From Dehalococcoidia bacterium (GTDB lineage: Bacteria; Chloroflexota; Dehalococcoidia; UBA2979): DNA of 5,425 nucleotides. Shown here piece after piece: positions 1-4,578 of the stretch; the stretch's first letter is position 1; every line of letters begins with the position of its first letter. The stretch lies in assembly GCA_023228765.1 (NCBI GenBank), contig JALOAM010000188.1, positions 1-5,425 on the forward strand, read 5' to 3'. The notes below the pieces were generated by a model, which was given only the letters and a program-made list of their open reading frames with translations, searched no databases and was not told where the DNA came from. The position numbers were made by a program, and so were the translations under genes.

Positions 1-6
1 GGAAGC

Positions 7-18
7 GGGGGGGGGGGG
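7..18. repeat. Homopolymer of 12 G
   Basis: Twelve consecutive G residues lie 9 bases past the RidA-family stop codon (28-30), at the very edge of the window. Such a run is prone to polymerase slippage and to sequencing or assembly error. It does not disturb the reading frame of the gene. Confidence 0.8.
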
Positions 19-27
19 AGGAGGCCC

Positions 28-411
28 CTAGAGCGCCGCGACTGCCTCGATCTCGACGAGGGCCTGAGGGTGGCCGAGGGCGGCGACGAAGGCGGCGGTG
101 ACGGTGGTCCGCTGCGTCCAGATCTCGCGGGACGCGGCGAAGCCCTCCTCGATCGATTGGCCCTGCACGACGAGGATCGTGAGCTTCACGACATCCTCCG
201 GCGTGGCGCCGGCGGCTTCGAGGACGGTCAGGACGTTCTGGAGCGCCTGCCTGGTCTGGGAGGCGATGTCCTCGCCGGCCATCGAGCCATCCGGGAGGAT
301 GCCGTTCTGGCCGCCGACGAAGACGAGCTTGCTCGGCTGTTCGACGACGACTGCCTGCGAGAAGACAGGACTCTGGTACATCGTGTCGGGGTTGATGTGG
401 ACGGGCTTCAT
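28..411 (-). CDS. RidA/YjgF/YER057c/UK114-family protein lacking the catalytic arginine
   Basis: A 127-residue protein, the usual length for this family of small trimeric cytosolic proteins. RidA itself hydrolyses reactive enamine/imine intermediates such as 2-aminoacrylate. Family features seen: the FVGGQNGILPDG strand-turn (31-42), the QTRQALQNV helix (52-60) with the LEAAGATPEDVVKLTI stretch (64-79), and the closing VEIEAVA (119-125). The start at 411 is chosen because AAGGAG lies 7 bases before the ATG and the protein then has normal length. An ATG at 465 would add 18 low-complexity residues. By hand alignment to E. coli RidA, the substrate-binding Arg105 (PARSCVEVA) is replaced by Thr105 (VTAAFVAAL), and the preceding loop is shorter. 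Rid subfamilies without this Arg are known and are thought not to have the canonical deaminase activity. The family call is firm; the activity is unknown. The gene stands alone, divergent from its neighbour. Confidence 0.9.
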   Translation of the reverse strand: MKPVHINPDTMYQSPVFSQAVVVEQPSKLVFVGGQNGILPDGSMAGEDIASQTRQALQNVLTVLEAAGATPEDVVKLTILVVQGQSIEEGFAASREIWTQRTTVTAAFVAALGHPQALVEIEAVAAL

Positions 412-684
412 CGGGCGCTCCTTCGTCGGCTTCGTGGGATGGAGGCCGCGAGGACCCCGCCCCATCAGACTACCGACGACCGGGGTCGGCGCTCGACAGG
501 TCGGGTCACTCGACGATGACGGCGCGCGTACGATGCCGACCGCCCATGTGTCACGCCGTCCGGTTCCGGAAATAAGGCACCTGGGTGAGGATGAACGCGA
601 AGCCGAATCCTCTACGACGGACCGATTTCATAGCAAGCGGGATGGTGTCAGTCATGCGGACGATGAGTCCGTCGAGGTGCTGAG
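412..684. other. Divergent intergenic region between the RidA-family gene and the YrdB-like gene
   Basis: This stretch of about 270 bases must hold the promoters of both flanking genes. I could not find a convincing -35/-10 pair on either strand. Visible structure is limited to short inverted repeats: TCCGG-TT-CCGGA near 559-570, and CCGAC/GTCGG arms around 473-489. The part from about 570 to 650 is somewhat richer in A/T than the genes around it, which would suit promoter DNA. Short reading frames on both strands here have no supporting signals. Confidence 0.5.
418..423 (-). promoter_or_regulatory. Ribosome binding site of the RidA-family gene
   Basis: Read on the minus strand this is AAGGAG, 6 bases before the ATG at 411 as bracketed here (about 7 from the GGAG core). 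It decides the start in favour of 411 over the upstream in-frame ATG at 465. Confidence 0.7.
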
Positions 685-1119
685 GTGAGCGCATCCCCGT
701 CCCCGGTCCACGTCGGCCCGAACGAGGTCCTGCGCTTCGCACTGGAGATCGCCGCGCTGGTCGCGTTGGGCTACGCCGGGCTCAACCTCGTCGACGATGC
801 CCTGGTCGGCGCGGTCCTCGGCGTCGCGTTGCCGCTCACCGGTGCGGTGCTGTGGGGCGTGTTCCGCGTCGACGGCGATCCGAAGGTGGCGCCGGTCCCG
901 GTGCCGGGCGTCGTCCGGCTCTGCCTGGAGTTCGACTTCTTCGCCGCGGCGGTCCTGCTGCTTGGAGCGGTGGGCGCCCTTGTGCCTGCGGCGGTCCTCG
1001 GCGGGCTGGTGGTGCTGCACTACGCGTGGGGCTGGCGCCGCATCGTATGGCTGCGCCACCACCCGGGCCGGCTCGCCTCGATGCGTGAGCCCTCGACGGG
1101 CGGGACGTCCGAGGGCTGA
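685..1119 (+). CDS. YrdB-family (DUF2568) small integral membrane protein
   Basis: A 144-residue hydrophobic protein with about four predicted membrane segments: near 15-34, 39-60, 77-98 and 99-118. The pattern NEVLRFALEIAALVALGYAG, then a second helix ending in LTGAVLWGVF, then PGVVRLCLEFDFFAAAVLLL, matches what I know of the DUF2568/YrdB family. In that family, LRF.LE.AAL..LGY and P...AVLWG.F are the recurring elements. No biochemical function is established. The C-terminus is an unusual basic-aromatic tail (HYAWGWRRIVWLRHHP, 112-127) followed by a polar end, likely on the cytoplasmic side. The start is GTG at 685 with GAGG at 674-677, seven bases upstream; a stop closes the frame before other good starts. 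It converges on dapA with an 11-base gap. The family assignment is by recalled pattern, not by search. Confidence 0.82.
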   Translation: MSASPSPVHVGPNEVLRFALEIAALVALGYAGLNLVDDALVGAVLGVALPLTGAVLWGVFRVDGDPKVAPVPVPGVVRLCLEFDFFAAAVLLLGAVGALVPAAVLGGLVVLHYAWGWRRIVWLRHHPGRLASMREPSTGGTSEG

Positions 1120-1120
1120 C
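1085..1120. terminator. Hairpin over the convergent YrdB-like/dapA junction, possible bidirectional terminator
   Basis: Arms at 1085-1095 and 1110-1120 pair over 11 positions with one G-G mismatch; the core AGCCCTCG/CGAGGGCT (8 bp) is perfect. The loop is 14 bases. It covers the stop codon of the upstream gene (1117-1119) and lies just past the dapA stop. No T-tract follows on either strand, so it is not a classical intrinsic terminator. Its place between two convergent genes is what suggests a transcription-stopping or 3'-end-protecting role. Confidence 0.4.
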
Positions 1121-1130
1121 GGGACGCCGG

Positions 1131-2048
1131 TTACGCCGTCGCGGCCTCCGCGATCGCGCCGCGCACGTCGATGGAGTGGCGCTGGAGTTCAGCCTCGATG
1201 AGCGCGGCCGCGCTTTCCGAGGGCGGCACGAGTGGGAGCCGCGTCGGGCCGACCTGCAGGCCGACCGCGTTGAGGGCGTGCTTCACGGGGATCGGGTTGC
1301 TCTCGATGAACAGGACGTCCACCAGCGTCTGCATCCGGTGGTGCATACGCGCCGCCTCGGGCAGGCGTCCGTCGAGGATGGCGTCGATCATCGCGCGGAT
1401 CTGGAAGCCGATGAGGTGCGAGGCGACCGAGATGATCCCGTACCCGCCGAGGGCCATGACGGCGAGCGTGTCGGAGTCGTTGCCGGACCAGACCCGGAAG
1501 TCCTCCGGCGCGACGTCGATGATCGCGCCGATCTGGTTGAGCTCCCCGCTGGCTTCCTTGATGCCGACGATGTTCGGCTCCTCCGCCAGGCGGAGGACGG
1601 TGCTGACGCTCATGTTCAGGGCGGCGCGGCTGGGCACGTTGTAGAGCACGCACGGCAGCCCCGTGCTCCGCGCGATCGCGGTGAAGTGCTGGACGAGGCC
1701 CTCCTGCGGCGGCCGGTTGTATGCGGGGACGGTCAGCAACACGCCGTCGAGGCCCTCGCGCTCCGCCGCCTCGGTGAGGCGGATCGAACGGCGGGTGTCG
1801 TTGTTCGTCGCTCCGGCGACCACGGCGACGTCCGGCCCCACGGCTTCCTTCACCGCGCGCCACACCGCGACCGTCTCGTCCTCGTCGAGGGTGGGCGCCT
1901 CGCCGGTGGAGCCGGTGGCCACGATGCCCTCCGTGCCGGACGCGACCAGCGCGCGGGCCAGCACCTTCGCCTGCTCCAGGTCGACCTCTCCGTCAGCAGT
2001 GAACGGCGTGACCATGGCGGTCATCAGGCGGCCAAGCGAGGCAGGCAT
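1131..2048 (-). CDS. dapA: 4-hydroxy-tetrahydrodipicolinate synthase (dihydrodipicolinate synthase, DapA)
   Basis: A 305-residue class I aldolase that condenses pyruvate with aspartate-4-semialdehyde, the first committed step to diaminopimelate and lysine. The cytosolic enzyme is usually a tetramer of TIM barrels. Visible residues: GSTGE at 46-50, equivalent to the family GTTGE pyruvate site; Tyr110 in VPAYNRP; YNVPSR at 136-141, giving catalytic Tyr136 and Arg141, the Arg that marks DapA within the superfamily; and Schiff-base Lys164 in GIKEASG. NPIPVKHALN (251-260) is also typical. The first GTTGE threonine is Ser47, a conservative swap in the proton relay. The start at 2048 is chosen because GGAGG lies 7 bases upstream and MPASLGRLMTAMVTPF is the expected N-terminus; starts at 2081 or 2180 lack a binding site. 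The C-terminus is about a dozen residues longer than in E. coli. No other lysine-pathway gene is adjacent. Confidence 0.95.
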   Translation of the reverse strand: MPASLGRLMTAMVTPFTADGEVDLEQAKVLARALVASGTEGIVATGSTGEAPTLDEDETVAVWRAVKEAVGPDVAVVAGATNNDTRRSIRLTEAAEREGLDGVLLTVPAYNRPPQEGLVQHFTAIARSTGLPCVLYNVPSRAALNMSVSTVLRLAEEPNIVGIKEASGELNQIGAIIDVAPEDFRVWSGNDSDTLAVMALGGYGIISVASHLIGFQIRAMIDAILDGRLPEAARMHHRMQTLVDVLFIESNPIPVKHALNAVGLQVGPTRLPLVPPSESAAALIEAELQRHSIDVRGAIAEAATA

Positions 2049-2055
2049 GGGGAGT

Positions 2056-2060
2056 CCTCC
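2056..2060 (-). promoter_or_regulatory. Ribosome binding site of dapA
   Basis: On the minus strand this reads GGAGG, seven bases before the ATG at 2048. It is a strong match to the anti-Shine-Dalgarno partner and fixes the dapA start against the longer in-frame options. Confidence 0.8.
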
Positions 2061-2117
2061 AGCGAACCGCGCGACGGCCATGTGCAGCGATGGAGTGCGC
2101 GGTGGGTGTGAGACTGA

Positions 2118-2123
2118 ATTGTA
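2118..2123 (-). promoter_or_regulatory. Probable -10 element of the dapA promoter
   Basis: The minus strand reads TACAAT, a 5-of-6 match to TATAAT, in one of the few A/T-rich spots of this region. Transcription would start near 2111 and leave a leader of about 60 bases before the dapA ATG. No good -35 box is found 16-18 bases upstream, so it may depend on an activator or be a weak site. No lysine riboswitch or T-box motif was recognised in the leader. Confidence 0.4.
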
Positions 2124-2176
2124 GCGAGACGGAGCCTCAGAGGTGACGGGAATCGCACGAGGGCATTGAGGATCGC

Positions 2177-2197
2177 GCATCCGGAGGCCTCGGATGC
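2177..2197. repeat. Inverted repeat, 7-bp perfect arms with 7-base spacer
   Basis: GCATCCG at 2177-2183 and CGGATGC at 2191-2197 are exact reverse complements around GAGGCCT. It sits between the dapA -10 box and the -35-like element of the serine hydrolase gene, the expected place for an operator shared by divergent genes. It could also form an RNA hairpin. No binding protein is identified. Confidence 0.45.
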
Positions 2198-2232
2198 CAG
2201 GGAGGTGGGAGGCGCCGCGGAGCGGACGGCGG

Positions 2233-2261
2233 TTGACCCGCGAGCGGAAGGACTCGATGCT
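2233..2261 (+). promoter_or_regulatory. Possible sigma-70-type promoter for the serine hydrolase gene
   Basis: TTGACC at 2233-2238 matches the -35 consensus in 5 of 6 positions. Seventeen bases later GATGCT (2256-2261) matches the -10 consensus in only 3 of 6, though at the important second and last positions. A start near 2268 would give a leader of about 100 bases that includes the hairpin at 2340-2358. This is a weak prediction. Confidence 0.25.
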
Positions 2262-2339
2262 CTAGCGGTCGTTCGGGCGGGTGGAACTGGTGACCGCTCT
2301 TCTTGTAGCTCTCATGGCGGAGGTGCGGACGACGCAGCA

Positions 2340-2358
2340 GCTGCCGCTTCGCGGCAGC
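2340..2358 (+). promoter_or_regulatory. Leader hairpin against the ribosome binding site of the serine hydrolase gene
   Basis: Eight perfect base pairs (GCTGCCGC with GCGGCAGC) close a TTC loop. The stem ends one base before the GGAG at 2360-2363 that serves the GTG start at 2370. A stem in this place in the leader could insulate or tune ribosome access. It has no T-tract, so it is not an intrinsic terminator. Confidence 0.45.
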
Positions 2359-2369
2359 CGGAGCGGTGC

Positions 2370-4571
2370 GTGACGCGATCGGGGTCGGTGGGATCTGCGC
2401 GTGCCTCGCGCGCGTCCTCGCGCGGGTGGGACGTCGCGGCGTGGTTGGGCCTTGTAGCCCTCGGGTGTGCGCTCCTGCTGCCGTCCCGGGCGGAGGCAGC
2501 CCCTTCCTCCGAGGCGTTCGACGCGATGTGCCGGGATGTGGCGGCGGTCGCTGGCGCGGAGCCGAACGTGACCACCGGCGTCGTCGTCGTAGACCTCGAG
2601 ACCGGCGACCAGTGCTCGATCAACGGCGACCGACAGTACCGCACCGCCTCGCTCTACAAGACCGTGGTGGCCGCTGAACTGTGGCGACAGGTCGCCGAAG
2701 GCGACGTCGACCTTGACGACTCGCTGACGGTTGAGCCGCGCCACCACATCGACGATGCGCCGGCATTCCGCCCGGCGAACCCCTATACGCTTTCCGTATT
2801 CGACGCCGCCGAACGCATGATCACCTTCTCGGACAACGGCACCGCGTTCGCCCTCCGTGAGCTGCTCGGCACCGCGACGGTGGACGACGCGACCGAGTGG
2901 CTGAACATGCCGGCCACATCGCTCGCGGGGACGTTCGTCACGTCGCCAAACGATCAGGCGACGCTCTACACCGAGCTGTACCGCGGCGAGGTCGTGGACG
3001 AGGAGTCGAGCCAGGCGATCATCGACCTGCTGCTCCAGCAGGAGATCGTGGACATGATGCCCGCGGGCCTCCCGGAGGATGCCGACGTCCGCATCGCCCA
3101 CAAGACGGGCACGCTGGACACGTTCCTGCACGACGCCGGCATTGTGTACGCGCCCGGCGGGGACTTCGTCCTGGTCGTGATGACCGAGAACAGCTCGTTC
3201 GATGCCGCCCTCGCTACCATCCGCTCCGTGAGCGGCGTCGCGTACGAGGCGTACGCGGACCCGCCTGCTCCCGTTGCGACGGCGACGCCCACGGTGCCGG
3301 TCGCCTCGGCGGTAACCCCGGTCGCGACACAGGCGCCGGCGATCGCGGTCGCGACCTCGACGCCGACGACGGTGTTCCTCGACACGGGCGGGAGCGAGGC
3401 GCTGGCTGATCGCCTGCGGCAGCCGGTCGTGCTCGCTGGCGTCCTCGCGCTGATCGCCGCGGTGGTCATGGCGCCCGTCGCGCTGTGGCGCCGCCGGCCC
3501 CCTTCGCCTCTGCCGAGTGCGCCCCTACCGGGCTCGCCGTTGCCGAGCTCGCCGCGGGGCGGGGGAGACGAATCGCGGCCAGGTGGATCAGTCGAGACTG
3601 GTGATGCCAGGTCGGCGACATTACATTATGGTGACAACGCCCTTTCCCCAGAGGGCGCTCGCTTGCGAGCCGACCGCAGCGAAAGAGGTTTGGTCATGCG
3701 CTTTGGCAGCCGCCGGGACGACGCCGCCCCCACTTCGATGTCCTCCCCCGCTTCGCGTTCAGTGGCCGAGGTCGCAGAGCAGCCCGTGCTGCCCTCCAAG
3801 CGCCTCCAGCGCCTCGCGGAGCACTTCCGCTCGCAGGGCGACCTGCTCGCCACGATGCGCGACCAGTTCGAGGACGAGATGGAGCCGCTGCACGAGTTGA
3901 TCGTGAAGCAGGCGCAGACCATGCACGCCGTCATGCAGAACCTGGAGGATCGCCTCCGCCCGCTGAACGAGTACGCGGACGGCGAGGAGGCGAACCTCAC
4001 CGCCCTCGAGGAGCGCATCCGCGCCGGCGGCCAGGACCACGTCGCCCGTTCCTTCTCCACTTACATGGAGGAGCAGCGCAAGCGCATCAGCGAGACCCGC
4101 TCCCAGATCGACGAGCAGCGCATGCCGTTCATCGAGTACGGCGATGCGCAGCGCGAGACCGTCGAGACCGCCCTCGCGCGGTTCGATGGCGACCTGGAGG
4201 CGCTGGAGGAGAATCTCGCCGAGCAGCGTCGCGTCATGGTCCGCATGCTGGACACCATGCGCTCGGACACGTTCGCCGCCGTGAAGGACTTCCTGGAGGG
4301 CCGCCAGGCCGCGCTCGCGGCCCTCGCCGCCGAGGGCTCCACCGACCCGCACGAGATCTCCCGCGCGGCCCAGAAGCTCCGCGAGGGACTCCGTGACCTC
4401 GCCTCGCGCTCGGACTACGTCCGCGGCCTCCTCGAGCAGGCCGAGGTCTCCGACCGCGCGCTCGCCTCGGTTGCCCCGCCGGCGCCTCGGGCCATCCGCG
4501 AGGAGCCCGTCGCCGCCGCTCCGGACGAGCCCGCCGAGGTGGTCCCGGAAGAGGCCGAAGCCTCCGCCTAG
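2370..4571 (+). CDS. Open frame: secreted membrane-anchored serine hydrolase (class A beta-lactamase-like) running into a coiled-coil protein
   Basis: Read from GTG 2370 (GGAG six bases upstream), this frame encodes 733 residues. Modules in order: signal peptide, with hydrophobic core about 22-37 and AEA cleavage near 43; serine hydrolase domain about 50-297; Pro/Thr/Ala/Val stalk about 299-341; transmembrane segment about 353-373 followed by RRR; Pro-rich linker 377-396; then the coiled-coil module from 443. The hydrolase has all three class A/PBP motifs: Ser94-x-x-Lys97 (nucleophile), Ser154-Asp-Asn156 and Lys245-Thr-Gly247. The omega-loop Glu166 equivalent is not visible (WLNMPATSLAGTFVTSP, 177-193). 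It may therefore be a penicillin-binding or peptidoglycan-acting enzyme rather than an efficient beta-lactamase. Cys54 and Cys82 are the only cysteines after the signal peptide and could form a disulfide. Residues 401-442 have non-coding-like codons, so the hydrolase may really end near 3600 and the coiled-coil may be a separate gene at 3696. The hydrolase identity is firm; the fusion is doubtful. Confidence 0.7.
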   Translation: MTRSGSVGSARASRASSRGWDVAAWLGLVALGCALLLPSRAEAAPSSEAFDAMCRDVAAVAGAEPNVTTGVVVVDLETGDQCSINGDRQYRTASLYKTVVAAELWRQVAEGDVDLDDSLTVEPRHHIDDAPAFRPANPYTLSVFDAAERMITFSDNGTAFALRELLGTATVDDATEWLNMPATSLAGTFVTSPNDQATLYTELYRGEVVDEESSQAIIDLLLQQEIVDMMPAGLPEDADVRIAHKTGTLDTFLHDAGIVYAPGGDFVLVVMTENSSFDAALATIRSVSGVAYEAYADPPAPVATATPTVPVASAVTPVATQAPAIAVATSTPTTVFLDTGGSEALADRLRQPVVLAGVLALIAAVVMAPVALWRRRPPSPLPSAPLPGSPLPSSPRGGGDESRPGGSVETGDARSATLHYGDNALSPEGARLRADRSERGLVMRFGSRRDDAAPTSMSSPASRSVAEVAEQPVLPSKRLQRLAEHFRSQGDLLATMRDQFEDEMEPLHELIVKQAQTMHAVMQNLEDRLRPLNEYADGEEANLTALEERIRAGGQDHVARSFSTYMEEQRKRISETRSQIDEQRMPFIEYGDAQRETVETALARFDGDLEALEENLAEQRRVMVRMLDTMRSDTFAAVKDFLEGRQAALAALAAEGSTDPHEISRAAQKLREGLRDLASRSDYVRGLLEQAEVSDRALASVAPPAPRAIREEPVAAAPDEPAEVVPEEAEASA
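3638..3670 (+). promoter_or_regulatory. Two back-to-back hairpins before the coiled-coil start
   Basis: The first stem pairs 3638-3645 with 3650-3657 (8 bp, one G-T wobble) around a CCCC loop. The second pairs 3657-3661 with 3666-3670 (GCTCG/CGAGC, 5 bp) around CTTG. They end 13 bases before the ribosome binding site at 3684. They could be a processing or stability element in an untranslated leader. No T-tract follows, so termination is unlikely. Confidence 0.4.
3684..3688 (+). promoter_or_regulatory. Ribosome binding site of the coiled-coil gene
   Basis: AGAGG lies seven bases before the ATG at 3696. Its presence inside the open frame is a main argument that translation of the coiled-coil protein starts independently. 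Confidence 0.55.
3696..4571 (+). CDS. Coiled-coil protein of unknown function, likely a separate gene
   Basis: If initiated at ATG 3696 this is a 291-residue, cysteine-free soluble protein with no signal peptide or membrane segment. Residues 1-30 are polar and probably disordered. Residues 33-255 are almost entirely helical and highly charged, with long coiled-coil stretches such as 97-141 and 153-190. Residues 257-291 form a Pro/Ala/Glu acidic tail. An internal motif Pro-Leu/Phe-x-Glu-Leu/Tyr recurs at 64-68 (PLHEL), 89-93 (PLNEY) and 144-148 (PFIEY), each followed by about 20 residues of charged helix. This suggests a duplicated helical hairpin. Codons are almost all GC-ending with a strong choice of CGC, GAG and CTC, unlike the DNA just before it, which suggests good expression. 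A scaffold or cytoskeleton-like role is possible, but I recognise no named family. It is in frame with the upstream serine hydrolase and may be its cytoplasmic part. The SDR gene follows after 7 bases. Confidence 0.65.
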   Translation: MRFGSRRDDAAPTSMSSPASRSVAEVAEQPVLPSKRLQRLAEHFRSQGDLLATMRDQFEDEMEPLHELIVKQAQTMHAVMQNLEDRLRPLNEYADGEEANLTALEERIRAGGQDHVARSFSTYMEEQRKRISETRSQIDEQRMPFIEYGDAQRETVETALARFDGDLEALEENLAEQRRVMVRMLDTMRSDTFAAVKDFLEGRQAALAALAAEGSTDPHEISRAAQKLREGLRDLASRSDYVRGLLEQAEVSDRALASVAPPAPRAIREEPVAAAPDEPAEVVPEEAEASA

Positions 4572-4578
4572 GCGCGCC

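Larger units (their letters stand above)
2049..2369. other. Divergent intergenic region between dapA and the serine hydrolase gene
   Basis: This 321-base region has no gene that I can support. The plus-strand reading frame stays open back to 2166, but the 68 extra residues are low-complexity, lack a start signal and would bury the signal peptide. The region contains the dapA -10 box (2118-2123), an inverted repeat (2177-2197), a -35-like TTGACC (2233-2238) and a hairpin (2340-2358). It probably holds both promoters and possible operator sites. Confidence 0.6.
3570..3695 (+). other. Junction with spacer-like codon make-up between hydrolase and coiled-coil
   Basis: The frame is open, but 20 of the 42 codons here end in A or T, including TTA, AGA, AGG, CGA and CAT-TAT. 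In the first 42 codons of the coiled-coil gene 6 do so, and in the next 42 none do. The encoded peptide is low in hydrophobics and has no family features. It contains a weak A/T-rich patch (TACATTAT, 3622-3629) that might be a -10 box without a clear -35, two hairpins and a ribosome binding site. This looks like an intergenic region that happens to lack a stop in this frame. Confidence 0.6.

Noticed and set aside
551..655. Short minus-strand reading frame of 34 codons (ends with a Phe-rich stretch and RNRTA)
   Set aside because: The codons FGFAFILTQVPYF are partly GC-ending and look slightly protein-like, but there is no ribosome binding site and no family recognised; it may be a gene remnant at most.
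591..683. Small plus-strand reading frame of 30 codons ending one base before the YrdB-like start, a possible leader peptide
   Set aside because: The GAGG before its ATG touches the start codon, too close to work, and its codons and residues look random. The end-to-start placement is suggestive but not enough.
1176..2111. Long plus-strand open frame opposite dapA
   Set aside because: It is the antisense of a gene with full DapA catalytic residues; its composition (Arg, Asp, Gly, His-rich) is typical of an antisense shadow.
2049..2180. Longer dapA start at 2081 or 2180
   Set aside because: No Shine-Dalgarno sequence precedes either, and the extension would cover the TACAAT promoter box; the start at 2048 has GGAGG at 7 bases.
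2166..2369. Extension of the serine hydrolase frame back to an upstream start at 2166
   Set aside because: The added 68 residues are low-complexity, have no homology feel, no ribosome binding site and would place the signal peptide nearly 90 residues inside the protein. GTG 2370 has GGAG at the right distance and gives a normal signal peptide.
2388..2390. Alternative GTG start of the serine hydrolase
   Set aside because: It would still leave a good signal peptide, but the binding site before it (GGGG) is weaker than the GGAG before 2370. It cannot be fully excluded.
2478..2500. Lipoprotein signal at the Cys of the hydrolase signal peptide
   Set aside because: The Cys sits in the middle of the hydrophobic core in ALGC context, which does not fit the lipobox, and an AEA signal peptidase I site follows. 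The protein also has a C-terminal membrane anchor.
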